Assembly: GCF_900129025.1 (NCBI RefSeq)
Contig: NZ_FQUM01000001.1
Coordinates: 310,001-374,000 of the forward strand
Length of the DNA: 64,000 bases
From: Mariniphaga anaerophila
GTDB lineage: Bacteria > Bacteroidota > Bacteroidia > Bacteroidales > Prolixibacteraceae
Direction: 5' to 3'
Every line of letters starts with the position of its first letter. The stretch's first letter is position 1. Shown here one piece after another: positions 17,685-26,502 of the stretch. Both the position numbers and the translations under genes were made by a program. Under the pieces are notes generated by a model. It saw only the letters and a list, made by a program, of their open reading frames with translations, did not search any database and was not told where the DNA came from.

Positions 17685-17695
17685 ATGCCAAATAT

Positions 17696-18889
17696 TTAAG
17701 GGTGAGGAAATGGCGGTGGTGGTGGAGTTGAAGTACCAAACAAGTGCTTAATTTCAGGCAAATTCTCAGCTTTGTCCCATTGTGCCATACCTTCTTTCCA
17801 AACAAAAGTTTCTTTAGTAATTTGACCATTTTGGACATATGATTTTAGCTGTTCCAAATTAAATGGACCTTCTTGCTTGTTATTTACTAAAACAAAAATT
17901 GCAGAAACAGGTGGAGGAGGTGGTGTTGCGTGTAGTTGATTCTGACCAGTATTTAACTGGCTGCCCATATTCCCCATTTGATTTCCCATTGCGCCGCCAA
18001 TGCCAAATCCCATTCCGAGCCCCATTCCTGCCCCCATTAGATTTCCAGAATTGCCTTCATTTTGGGCAGCAGAATCCATAACATCAAACGAACGTTCTTG
18101 CTGATAAGTGTATCCTTCGATATCTCGTTGTAATTTATTGGCTTGAGCTTGGTTAATTTGTTCAACCTGTGGATGATCTTCAGGATAATTAATTGATTCA
18201 GCGTAAAAATTGGTAATTAGTATTCCATATTTTTCGAATTCTTCACTTATCCTTTCTTTACAGGTTTTAGAAATATCGTCAACATGAGCTGGAATATCTA
18301 CGACCGAAACTTTTCGTTGAACGATATATTTCGAGATTGTATCGGTTACTTTTGTAATAATCAGCGAGGTAAAGTATTGCTGAATTGTTTGGATGTCAGC
18401 AGTATGCAATGTCCCAACAATTTGCGTCATAAAACTTCTTGCCTCACTTATTTGAATCCCATATTCTCCATAAGCGCGAACAGGAATAATAAACCCATAA
18501 AGAGGGTCTCTCAAACGCATTGGCGTTTTTGTTCCCCATTTTAAATCTCTTTTAACGGTTTTATTAATGTACCAGACTTCTGCTGAAAAAGGAGTCTTGC
18601 TGCCAAAGGGCAAATTAATCAGTTTTTGGAGTAATGGAATATTCGCAGTCGAAATGGTATGAGTTCCAGGTCCAAATGAGTCCAAAGCTTTTCCACCTTT
18701 GTAAAAAATCGCTTCTTGACTTTCGTTTACAATTAATTGAGCTCCAATAGTCAGGTTATCATAAGGAAACTTCCAGACTAATTCATCCTCTGGTCCATCA
18801 TATTTTATTCGGTCAATTACCCCTTTTCGGGAATTATCAGTACCGTCAAATGTTCGACCATCCGTTCGATTTCTGTTAAATAGGCCCAT
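17696..18889 (-). CDS. SPFH-domain protein (YdjI/virion-core-like) with C-terminal GYF_2 domain
   Basis: A 397-residue protein. Residues about 30-270 match the SPFH/band-7 group called virion core protein or YdjI-like: ELVWKFPYDNLTIGAQLIV, QEAIFYKGGKALDSFGPG, HTADIQTIQQYF. There is no N-terminal membrane helix, so membrane binding would be peripheral. Residues about 280-315 are a Gly/Met/Asn-rich linker, then a proline run, then a GYF_2 (DUF4339) domain about 328-385 (EGPFNLEQLKSYVQNGQI and a WKEGMAQW motif), then a PPPPP tail. In Bacillus subtilis the SPFH gene ydjI is next to the PspA gene; no pspA is seen here. First gene of the operon. Confidence 0.88.
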   Translation of the reverse strand: MGLFNRNRTDGRTFDGTDNSRKGVIDRIKYDGPEDELVWKFPYDNLTIGAQLIVNESQEAIFYKGGKALDSFGPGTHTISTANIPLLQKLINLPFGSKTPFSAEVWYINKTVKRDLKWGTKTPMRLRDPLYGFIIPVRAYGEYGIQISEARSFMTQIVGTLHTADIQTIQQYFTSLIITKVTDTISKYIVQRKVSVVDIPAHVDDISKTCKERISEEFEKYGILITNFYAESINYPEDHPQVEQINQAQANKLQRDIEGYTYQQERSFDVMDSAAQNEGNSGNLMGAGMGLGMGFGIGGAMGNQMGNMGSQLNTGQNQLHATPPPPPVSAIFVLVNNKQEGPFNLEQLKSYVQNGQITKETFVWKEGMAQWDKAENLPEIKHLFGTSTPPPPPFPHP

Positions 18890-19762
18890 AGTTATTAATA
18901 TTTATGATTAAATAATAGTTTGTGTGGTTCTAAGAAAAGGGGAAAAACAAATGTGTCGCAATTTTGTATTGGCTTTTGGCGCTGACAATTTGCAACTCTT
19001 GTGTTTGTGCGTTAGCTTTTTCTAGGTTCATTCTCATTATAATATGTTTAGTAACGGCTGAATGAATGTTTACAGAGCTAATTCCGAAAAGATTGTCCGT
19101 CTGAAGGACGAAGAAAATCGAAACGAAAATCCACGGCTGGCAAAATGCCAACCCCGCCATGAAACATTGTTACAACTCGTTTTTGTTTTTATTTCTTATC
19201 TATTTTGTCGAGTTTTAAAAGGTCGTTTTGGGTTATTTCTCTCAGTCATTCACTTTTTACTATTGTCTTTTCCTTGTCATACTGATTTGTAGGAAAAGCC
19301 GATGTGTGGTCGTTTTCATTCATTAGTTGTCTGTCGATTTTTGGACCAAATTTATTCATTTTTCAAACAATCTGGGAACCAATAATCAATGTTTTTTCTA
19401 CTATTTTCAATGCTTCGCTTCCTCAAATACATTTCATTTGTTTTTGAGGAATAATATTTTCTGCTTCGCTCTTTTCTTTGTTTTCTTCTTTTCCACTCAA
19501 AACCTGGTTAACTGTCAAAAAATACGTTGTTTATGTTTTGACTTTTTCTTTTCTGCCTTCGCTTTTATCTTGTTGAAATAGATTTTTATTGATTAATAGG
19601 CACCTCTTTAAAATGCGCTGGGAACAGTTATTATAAATGTTGCGTAAGCAGGTCAAACGAGAGTCTTATTACCCGCTCGAAACCGAAGCAGGCACGAGAT
19701 TAACCTGTATCGAATCTGCACAAACCAAGACGTGCCTTACAACACATTTTATACATTGTTTT
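18890..19762. other. Gene-poor 873-base gap in the accessory stretch
   Basis: No convincing gene is seen. Frames are broken and the open stretches are low-complexity, Phe- and Lys-rich on opposite strands. The segment holds small hairpins, for example GTCC..GGAC near 19088-19105 and TGGCAAAATGCCA near 19138-19150, and the long imperfect repeat at 19638-19744. The promoter of the SPFH operon must lie in its left part, but no clear TTTG/TAnnTTTG pair was found. Confidence 0.5.
19638..19744. repeat. Long-range imperfect inverted repeat downstream of the MuiA-like gene
   Basis: TGTTGCGTAAGCA (19638-19650) is a near inverse of TGCCTTACAACA (19733-19744), and the match extends outward with ATAAATG on the left and CATTTTAT on the right. 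The 82-base centre contains further short stems. The shape, terminal inverted motifs with a structured centre beside an accessory gene, recalls recombination sites such as attC, but no integrase is present and no established core was identified. Confidence 0.4.
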
Positions 19763-21643
19763 CTATTCTATGGTCAAGTCCCTTGATTTCGGATATTTCA
19801 CTGAATATTTCAAATCAAAGTCCTTTTTCTCCATTGGTTTTAACGCAAACTCCCACCTAACTTCTCCACTTTCTTTGTTTAGCTTACCGCCAGATACATT
19901 TTGAATGGTTACTTCAATTTCTTCGAGTTTTGACACGGGAGCTTGGTCAAGTACGACCATATTAATCTCTTGGCTTTTGTTATTTCTAATGGTTGTTTTC
20001 CAAGATTTTGATTCTTCTTTCTTTGAACCAATAAATTGTCTGGTTTCAAAATCCTTTTCTTTTTCCCGGTTAACAATTACATTTTTGTCTTTACCTAACG
20101 AAAGCTGCAAAGTGTCTGATGCAAACCGAACATCTAAAAGTGATTTTCCAACAAACGTTCCTTCGAAAAAAATATTGGCTTCACCTTCCAGCAAGTTAAA
20201 TTTTTCCCAGTCAGTTATATTTGCAATTAAGTAAGCTTCTTTTTCAATTTTGGGTACTGAATAATATTGGAAGAATGCAGGTACCTGATATACTACCATG
20301 TCAACCGAATAGTTTTTATTGTCTGAATTGACTGAATATGGAGTTGAAATTTTAAAATTTATAGACGTTTGATTTTCCGTTTTTTCAAAAGGAATTGCAA
20401 TACTTTCTACATCTCTGCTTCTAGTTTTATTTACTGAAACTCCTGCTACTCTGCTTTGAAGTGGTTTTGATATTTCAGCGTCGTTCTGAATGCCATAACC
20501 AACCACAACAGTTTCTTGCAATGCTGCATCATCTTCAAACATTTTTACATTAATTACAGAACTTGTGATTGGTAAAGTTTGAGTTTTAAAACCAATAAAT
20601 GAGAAAGTTAAATAACCAGCATTGTTTGGGAGTGTAATTGAATAATTTCCGTTCATATCTGTGACGGCACCAATTGTTGTTTCTGGAACCATTACCGTAG
20701 CACCTGGCAATGGATTATTCTCCTGATCTAAAACCCGACCACTGACAGAATTTATTGATTTATTGTAAATCGGCGGCAAACTGTAGTAGTCGAGATAATA
20801 AGTCTTAAGTTCCGGAGCAACTCCCGATGAATTTGGATTTGAAGAGGAAAAACTAAGTTTTACATTTTTCCAATCAACTTTAGTGTCTTGCCGTAAATTT
20901 GCTTTATAAATAATCTCTACGGGGTCATTTATTGTATTTGCACGAATATCATATGTTGGATACCACCCTGCGTTGTCAACAATGTACGATAATTCGAAAG
21001 ACGGATTTGTTTTAATTTTACTTTGAACCTTTACTAAAATTTCACCCGAAGCAAATTCTTTCTTGCTTGTTAATGTATTTAATTGGTTTTGAAGTTCGTT
21101 CTTTTGTTTTCTTAATTTTTCTAAAGCATTGTTTCTTTCTATTTCTTTGAGTTTTAATGCAGTCAGTTTGGTGCTATAGAATTCAGAAGCGTCTTTGAGT
21201 GTCGAAATATTTAATTCATTGTTTTTACCACCAATAACCCTATTGTCATTTAAAAAAGTCAGTTCATCTTTTAAAATCGAAAGGTAGGTTTCTTCTAATT
21301 TGATTTGATCGTTTAGGTCATCAAGTTTTTCTTCAATTTTTTTTACTTCTTCAGATTTTTCGAGTTTATCAATAAAGTTTTGCTGATGATTTACTGCCAA
21401 AACAGTCACCTCTCCACTCGCTTTAACCTGAATACTTTTTGCGTCAATGAAAGGAGAAAGATTTATAAATTTTAAAATTGTGATTCCAGAGTTAACGTCA
21501 ACCGTTTTTTGTCGTGTAACTTGTGCTTTGTCAATAAAAACAGTTACTTCATTAACTTCTGTTTTGATTTCTTTTTCTACAATTTCTTGTGCAAATAAGT
21601 TGCTGAAAATTAGGCTTAATAGTAAAATAGTTATTGCTTTCAT
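19763..21643 (-). CDS. MuiA-like DUF4139 exported protein with an inserted carboxypeptidase-regulatory domain
   Basis: A 626-residue secreted protein with signal peptide MKAITILLLSLIFSNLFAQ. Residues about 25-125 are the DUF4140 N-terminal region (EVTVFIDKAQVTRQKTV), 85-210 a coiled coil, and 215 onward DUF4139 (SYIVDNAGWYPTYDIRA, DTKVDWKNVKLSFSSSNP). Between about 300 and 400 it carries an inserted CarboxypepD_reg-like beta domain (SGRVLDQENNPLPGATVMVP) followed by ETVVVGYGIQ and LQSRVAGVSV, sequence normally found at the start of TonB-dependent receptor plugs. The family is named from a mucoidy inhibitor; the true role is unknown. Single gene in an AT-rich setting. Confidence 0.85.
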   Translation of the reverse strand: MKAITILLLSLIFSNLFAQEIVEKEIKTEVNEVTVFIDKAQVTRQKTVDVNSGITILKFINLSPFIDAKSIQVKASGEVTVLAVNHQQNFIDKLEKSEEVKKIEEKLDDLNDQIKLEETYLSILKDELTFLNDNRVIGGKNNELNISTLKDASEFYSTKLTALKLKEIERNNALEKLRKQKNELQNQLNTLTSKKEFASGEILVKVQSKIKTNPSFELSYIVDNAGWYPTYDIRANTINDPVEIIYKANLRQDTKVDWKNVKLSFSSSNPNSSGVAPELKTYYLDYYSLPPIYNKSINSVSGRVLDQENNPLPGATVMVPETTIGAVTDMNGNYSITLPNNAGYLTFSFIGFKTQTLPITSSVINVKMFEDDAALQETVVVGYGIQNDAEISKPLQSRVAGVSVNKTRSRDVESIAIPFEKTENQTSINFKISTPYSVNSDNKNYSVDMVVYQVPAFFQYYSVPKIEKEAYLIANITDWEKFNLLEGEANIFFEGTFVGKSLLDVRFASDTLQLSLGKDKNVIVNREKEKDFETRQFIGSKKEESKSWKTTIRNNKSQEINMVVLDQAPVSKLEEIEVTIQNVSGGKLNKESGEVRWEFALKPMEKKDFDLKYSVKYPKSRDLTIE

Positions 21644-22115
21644 AATATATTCATTTTCATAGGATACAAAAATCTCATAAATATCTTTATTAAAGTTCTG
21701 ACTAACATCAGAAAATACAATTGTGGTTCACGAGTTACCTAATTCAATTTCGTCAGGTTTTATGTCAAATTTAGCCATTTGTTTTAAATTCTTTTAGCTA
21801 TTCCCATCTTTCTTTTTTTTGGGTCGAAGGGCAGGTATTCTTTAGGTGTATTACACCGTACTTTTTTGACCAGCAGTGTCTAAATAATTCCGACTAGCAT
21901 AAAAATTAGTCATTGATTTACAACTGTTTCGTTAGTCAATTTTGTTATTCCCTGACTCATTCCTGCTGTCCCTTATACGTTAGCGACAGGATTAATAATC
22001 CGCTTTTACTTATACACATTATTGCGCATTCTTTTTTATTGTTTTTAATATTCTGACATACTAAAACTATTGATAGAATTATTTGAAGTAACCGAACCAA
22101 CAACATCTAGCAATT
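21644..22115. other. Gap of 472 bases with short hairpins, no gene seen
   Basis: AT-rich sequence without a credible reading frame. It includes a small perfect stem GGTGT/ACACC at about 21844-21856 and a CTGTC...GACAG stem near 21968-21987 that encloses CGTTAGC, a motif resembling an integron core site. It marks the left edge between the MuiA-like gene and the U32 gene; nothing more can be supported. Confidence 0.35.
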
Positions 22116-23951
22116 TCAGCTTTTATTTTCAAGCCTTATAGTCATAAAACAATTTTTACAATCAAATTGCAGTAAATATTTTCTGTTTTTGTCCTCGAGA
22201 TAAAGCGGTTCCGAAGGTGTGTTCCTAGCTCCTTGAAATCGTTCACAAAAACCTAACTCGTACTTTAAACAGTAACGCGAAGTCATTAATAGCTGGTTCT
22301 CTTTTGCTGAGCTTACTTCAACAGCCTTTTCCTGCTTTTCTACGCCATGTTCCTGATAAAACTGCCCGGCCTTTTTATTTGAAATATTCTCAGAGAAATC
22401 AACCTCCTTTTTGGGAAAATCAATCATTTTCGGCTGACGATCTGTATCTTTTCGCGCAAAAGCTGCTGTTCTGGCAGCCATGTGCTTCTCAAACAGGATT
22501 CTCCTTATTTCATTCAATTCAGAAATACGGAAAAAATAGCTCGTTTTGCATTTGTTTATCACTTCAGTGACGTTAAACATCGAACTACCCGATTTAGAAA
22601 GCTGTGAAATTAGATTTCTCTCAGCTAATTCAGGGTCTTTGGCCGTTTCAGGCAATTGCTCAACAATGTAACTCGAAGTTAGTTTATCTTCATCGGTTAA
22701 TTCAAAGTGCAGGTTGTTATCCTTTTCCGACACACGGATGCTGGCAGTTACTTTGCGAATAGATTTATCTGATTCCAGCAATTTAATGAAGTCATGATCA
22801 TAATTGCGATAAAGAACTGTTCCGGAGGAAAAATTTGAAGTGTCGGCTATAAAAACCTTGTTATCAACAACTTTTTCAATTCTAAATCCAATTAGCTCAT
22901 TGTTCAAAATAAAACACATTCCATCGCCATTGTTTACTTTATCATTAGCATTCAATGTAATGTAACCTGAACCGACTGTGTCAACCGTTCCAATCTTTTT
23001 GCCTATCGATTTAGGTGAATAAGTGTTTATCAGATTTTTTGATCGTCCAAACAAAAAATAATTTGTGCTTTGCCTGTTGAAGCTCCTTTCAGGATCGGGT
23101 TCAAAATTTATCTCCGTGTTTCCTGAAGATGATCTAACATATTGCGGTTCGGATTTAAAAATATCATTAAGTTTTTTTCTGTAATAACTTACCACATTCT
23201 TGATATAGTTGATATCTTTTAACCTTCCCTCAATTTTCAGGCTTGTTATCCCGGCATGAATCAATTCTGATAAATTACTGCTTAGGTTTAGGTCTTTCAG
23301 CGAAAGCAGATGGCTATTAAGGATTATTCTTTTTCCATTACCATCAACTAAATTGTATGAATGTCTGCAAGCCTGAGTACACATTCCTCTGTTTGCACTT
23401 CTTCCGGTTGTTACCTCACTAAAGTAACACTGGCCACTGAGGCTAACGCATAATGCCCCATGAACAAAATATTCCAGATCGATTTTTGTCGCAGCTCTAA
23501 TCTTTTGCAACTCCGCGAGTGATAACTCACGCGCCAGAACTATCCGGTCAAAACCAAGCTGATCGAAAAAGCAGATGCGTTCAGTTGAAAAATTATTGGT
23601 TTGTGTGCTGGCATGAAGAGGAATGGGAGGAATATTCATTTTTAAAATGCCCATATCCTGAATAATTAAGGCATCGGCTCCTGCGTTGTAAATCTGATGA
23701 ATTAGTTTCTCTGCCTCTTCTAATTCGTTGTTATAAAGGATAGTATTTAATGTAACATAAACTTTCGCCTTGTACTTATGTGCAAACTGAACCAAGGACT
23801 CAATATCAGCTAAAGAATTTGAAGCTGCTGCTCTCGCTCCAAAACGACTGGCTCCAATATATACTGCATCGGCTCCATAGTTTATTGCAGCCTTTCCCAA
23901 TTCAAGGTTCCGTGCCGGAGCTAAAAGTTCTATTTCTGTTCTGTTTTTCAA
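22116..23951 (-). CDS. U32 family peptidase/hydroxylase-like protein
   Basis: A 611-residue protein. The N-terminal half is the U32 TIM-barrel region: ELLAPARNLELGKAAINYGA, then the signature LEYFVHGALCVSLSGQCYFS about residues 158-177 and further cysteines in RGMCTQACRH. U32 members such as RlhA and TrhP carry out rRNA or tRNA hydroxylation, with iron-sulfur clusters bound by these cysteines, while older members were called collagenases. The C-terminal half is a divergent beta domain and a Cys-containing tail (YCLKYELGFC, CKNC). It lies 34 bases after the pseudouridine synthase gene, so a joint RNA-modification role is plausible. Confidence 0.87.
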   Translation of the reverse strand: MKNRTEIELLAPARNLELGKAAINYGADAVYIGASRFGARAAASNSLADIESLVQFAHKYKAKVYVTLNTILYNNELEEAEKLIHQIYNAGADALIIQDMGILKMNIPPIPLHASTQTNNFSTERICFFDQLGFDRIVLARELSLAELQKIRAATKIDLEYFVHGALCVSLSGQCYFSEVTTGRSANRGMCTQACRHSYNLVDGNGKRIILNSHLLSLKDLNLSSNLSELIHAGITSLKIEGRLKDINYIKNVVSYYRKKLNDIFKSEPQYVRSSSGNTEINFEPDPERSFNRQSTNYFLFGRSKNLINTYSPKSIGKKIGTVDTVGSGYITLNANDKVNNGDGMCFILNNELIGFRIEKVVDNKVFIADTSNFSSGTVLYRNYDHDFIKLLESDKSIRKVTASIRVSEKDNNLHFELTDEDKLTSSYIVEQLPETAKDPELAERNLISQLSKSGSSMFNVTEVINKCKTSYFFRISELNEIRRILFEKHMAARTAAFARKDTDRQPKMIDFPKKEVDFSENISNKKAGQFYQEHGVEKQEKAVEVSSAKENQLLMTSRYCLKYELGFCERFQGARNTPSEPLYLEDKNRKYLLQFDCKNCFMTIRLENKS

Positions 23952-23985
23952 TCAGAATTTTTTTGAGTTATTCTTTACTACATCC

Positions 23986-24693
23986 CTATTCATTAACCAA
24001 CGTTTTAATGTATGAAGGAATCTCTGCTTTAAAAATCATCTCTTTATGGGTATAGGGATGTAAAATTTTAAGCGATGCAGAATGCAATGCTAATCTTTTT
24101 GCCGATTTATCTTTTTCTCCATAGATTTTATCGCCCACAACAGGATGTCCAATTTCCGAAAAATGAACACGAATTTGGTTTTTTCGTCCTGTAAATAAGG
24201 TTATTTCCAGCAGACTGTATTTTTCCGATTCTTTAAGGACCTTATAGCCGGTTTTTGATAACTTTCCCATTTCCGGGTTAGTGACAGAATACATTCTAAA
24301 ACTGCTGTTCTCGGCTAAATAGGAAGTAATGGTACCATTCTTTTCCTGAAGAATACCATGCACAACGGCGAAATATTTTTTATTGAAATTCGCCCAATTA
24401 TCCTGTAAATAACGTTTTGCTTTTTCGTTTTTTGCAAAAACCAACAATCCCGAGGTATCTCTGTCAAGTCTGTGAACTATAAAAATCCGTTCTCTCGATC
24501 GGGGATTTCCTTTTCTCACATAATCATTCAGCATGAAATAAGCGGTGTTCTCTTTCTCACGGCCTGTTCCCATGGTTAATAAACCAGCGGCTTTGTCAAC
24601 AACAATAATATCCTTATCTTCATAAAGAATGGTCATTCCCCTTGGCTGGTGTTTTACAGTTTTATTGGGGTAAGATGTTTTTTTTTCGTGCAT
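23986..24693 (-). CDS. RluA-family pseudouridine synthase
   Basis: A 235-residue protein with the RluA catalytic motif HRLDRDTSGLLVFAKN (catalytic Asp77), the LLEITLFTGRKNQIRVHFSEIGHP stretch split by short insertions, and GDKIYGEKDKSAKRLALHS. It converts uridine to pseudouridine in rRNA or tRNA. The S4 RNA-binding domain seen in RluC and RluD is absent, as in short RluA-type enzymes. Upstream of the U32 gene on the same strand. The position of the target uridine cannot be told. Confidence 0.93.
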   Translation of the reverse strand: MHEKKTSYPNKTVKHQPRGMTILYEDKDIIVVDKAAGLLTMGTGREKENTAYFMLNDYVRKGNPRSRERIFIVHRLDRDTSGLLVFAKNEKAKRYLQDNWANFNKKYFAVVHGILQEKNGTITSYLAENSSFRMYSVTNPEMGKLSKTGYKVLKESEKYSLLEITLFTGRKNQIRVHFSEIGHPVVGDKIYGEKDKSAKRLALHSASLKILHPYTHKEMIFKAEIPSYIKTLVNE

Positions 24694-25160
24694 CTAATGT
24701 TACCGATTTTTGTACAAAAATAAACTGTTTTCAACATTTTTCTTTTTCAAGAAAATAATTTATAAAGCAAGCGTCTCTTAGTACTAATAAATCAGTATTA
24801 GCACCAAGTTCGGCCAACCAATTACACTTCTGCCAATCAAATACTTAATCTTTCGTATTAGTATCTAATTTATAATTCTACCAATTATTTTAAATTATGA
24901 TTAACGGTTATTTTATCGTCTTAGTTTCTTTCGCTAGCTTAAAAAATAAAAAGAGTTTCTACGAGAATGGTTTCCAGTGGAAAATTGCAAGTTGTCGTTG
25001 CGGGAATCAGAGGTGGCACCCTGCCCCGAATTCCGCAATGCAATTTACCAGATGATTGCATTAGTTGTTTAATATTATTTACAGATTTGTAATCTACCCA
25101 CTTATATCGGATTATTTTTAGCTGGACCCTTTTCTTTTAAAAACATGACACAGCCATAAC

Positions 25161-25185
25161 AAAAAATGCCGGAAAAATTCCGGCA
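25161..25185 (-). terminator. Second terminator after the DUF4855 genes
   Basis: TGCCGGAA (25167-25174) and TTCCGGCA (25178-25185) form a perfect 8-base stem with a three-base loop. On the minus strand it is followed by six T's (A's at 25161-25166). Confidence 0.75.
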
Positions 25186-25202
25186 GTTTATGACATAGTG
25201 CT

Positions 25203-25236
25203 AAAAAAACCGCCTCACAAACTTGTTATGAGACGG
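25203..25236 (-). terminator. First terminator after the DUF4855 genes
   Basis: CCGCCTCA (25210-25217) pairs with TGAGACGG (25229-25236) with one mismatch and an inner ACAA/TTGT stem. On the minus strand seven T's follow (A's at 25203-25209). It is the first hairpin met by polymerase after the gene ending at 25372. Confidence 0.75.
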
Positions 25237-25371
25237 CCTTTTCTTTATACATATTACAAAACTAGTACTTCAGCTTTTTTCCAATTTTATTTGTCCATTT
25301 ACATCAAAGTCTCACTATGTAATAGTTTACACACATGAGAAAACACTATTGGTTTCAAATACGTGACAGTA

Positions 25372-26457
25372 CTACTCAGCCCGGGTATTTGCAAAATCCA
25401 TCTTTTGCCTTTTTGCAATTATTTTTGCCAACTGAAGGTAAAGCTCATTGTCTTCCGGATCGTTGGAGTGATGCAGTTTGAAAAATGAATCTCCTCCTTG
25501 GTAATAGGCCACTTCCATTTTATCCCAAACATCGTATTGGTCAAACACACGGATATAGTCTTTCATACGATACCCCCAACCATGTTTAGCTAAAGCTCGA
25601 TCATCAAATTCCATCTCCATGCTCATACCATATTTCATAGCATTTTCACATGCTTCTTCTATTTGAGAAATAGGTCTGTCTTCTTTAAAAAAGTAATTCG
25701 GCTGATAAAAGGCCTGATCGAAGCCAAGTTCTTGCCATTCGTTATATCCATCTGAATTGAAATAAGGTATCCAGTACAACTTATAACCACGTTCATTTGT
25801 GTATTCGGCAACGTGCTTCACCAAATCCCGGCTGTTGGTAGCCTCTTCGGCAACCCAATAGAACCCTGCTAACTCAAGATTTTCAGGGTCTGCTTTTTTA
25901 AATGATGCAATGGCATAATCGATGACCCATTTACATGCTTCTAAGCGGTCTTCCTTCTTCGAAAAATTCATGGGTTCACCTTTTATTTCACCCCAATCAG
26001 TTTGATTTGGAATTGGTTCGGGAACAGTAAGCACTATTTTACGTTTAAAGGGCATCTTTGCAGCAGAACTCTCTAAAACTTCCGAAATCTGCTTATCTAA
26101 AGCCATAACTGCATTATCTTCAAGAAAGTAATTATCTATCAATCCTTTCCATTCTACTTTTCTTGCTGCCGAGTCTTGATAATACGATGCAAATCCTCTA
26201 CCCTTTCCATCATGAATCTCTAGAAACAAAAATCCATCGAATAACCAGTCTACACTTCCATCTTCATTCTCAAGAGAAACATATGGCGCAAAATGGTCTT
26301 TGTTCCATTTTATACTTCGGTGTGCTCCCCCGTCGTATATCAGAACCATATCGCGTATAGCCTGATCTTGTTTTGGAGTGCATGAATAAAAAGAAGCCCC
26401 TGCCATAAGTAAGAAAAAAGACAGGAAGAGTTTATACGTAATTTTAAATTTTAACAT
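25372..26457 (-). CDS. DUF4855 family lipoprotein (second of a tandem pair)
   Basis: A 361-residue protein with a lipoprotein signal ending FYSC (Cys about 26). The rest matches DUF4855: DMVLIYDGGAHRSIKWN, WLFDGFLFLEIHDGKG, LELAGFYWVAEEATNSRDL, YKLYWIPYFNSDGYNEWQ, QAFYQPNYFF and MSMEMEFDDRAL. The order of acidic and aromatic motifs looks like a TIM-barrel glycoside-hydrolase-like fold, with the Glu pair of VAEEATNS and the Glu/Asp of MEMEFDD as possible active-site residues; that reading is an inference. It follows its paralogue by 45 bases and is the last gene of the utilisation locus. Confidence 0.87.
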   Translation of the reverse strand: MLKFKITYKLFLSFFLLMAGASFYSCTPKQDQAIRDMVLIYDGGAHRSIKWNKDHFAPYVSLENEDGSVDWLFDGFLFLEIHDGKGRGFASYYQDSAARKVEWKGLIDNYFLEDNAVMALDKQISEVLESSAAKMPFKRKIVLTVPEPIPNQTDWGEIKGEPMNFSKKEDRLEACKWVIDYAIASFKKADPENLELAGFYWVAEEATNSRDLVKHVAEYTNERGYKLYWIPYFNSDGYNEWQELGFDQAFYQPNYFFKEDRPISQIEEACENAMKYGMSMEMEFDDRALAKHGWGYRMKDYIRVFDQYDVWDKMEVAYYQGGDSFFKLHHSNDPEDNELYLQLAKIIAKRQKMDFANTRAE

Positions 26458-26502
26458 ATCGATATATTATGTTTATATGATTATTGTAATGATTTTAGAA
26501 GT

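Larger units (their letters stand above)
24694..25371. other. Gap of 678 bases, two terminators and a decayed palindromic patch
   Basis: No intact gene is seen. Positions about 24985-25043 form a degenerate palindrome (TTGTCGTTGCGGGAATC on the left, GAATTCCGCAATGCAA on the right) with a GGTGGCACC centre. It has a higher GC content than its surroundings and could be the end of a decayed mobile element. The right part (25161-25236) holds two minus-strand terminators of the DUF4855 genes. The promoter of the pseudouridine synthase gene should lie at its left end. Confidence 0.4.

Noticed and set aside
19327-19581. 84-codon plus-strand frame in the gap before the MuiA-like gene
   Set aside because: More than a quarter Phe with Cys runs, no ribosome site, and the opposite strand is equally unconvincing; it reflects T-rich sequence.
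21960-21995. CGTTAGC as an integron attC core
   Set aside because: Only the core-like heptamer and a short stem are present; no second core with proper spacing and no integrase gene in the window.
24940-25050. Transposase fragment
   Set aside because: Short translated bits looked transposase-like at first, but all frames are interrupted and no known catalytic motif is present.
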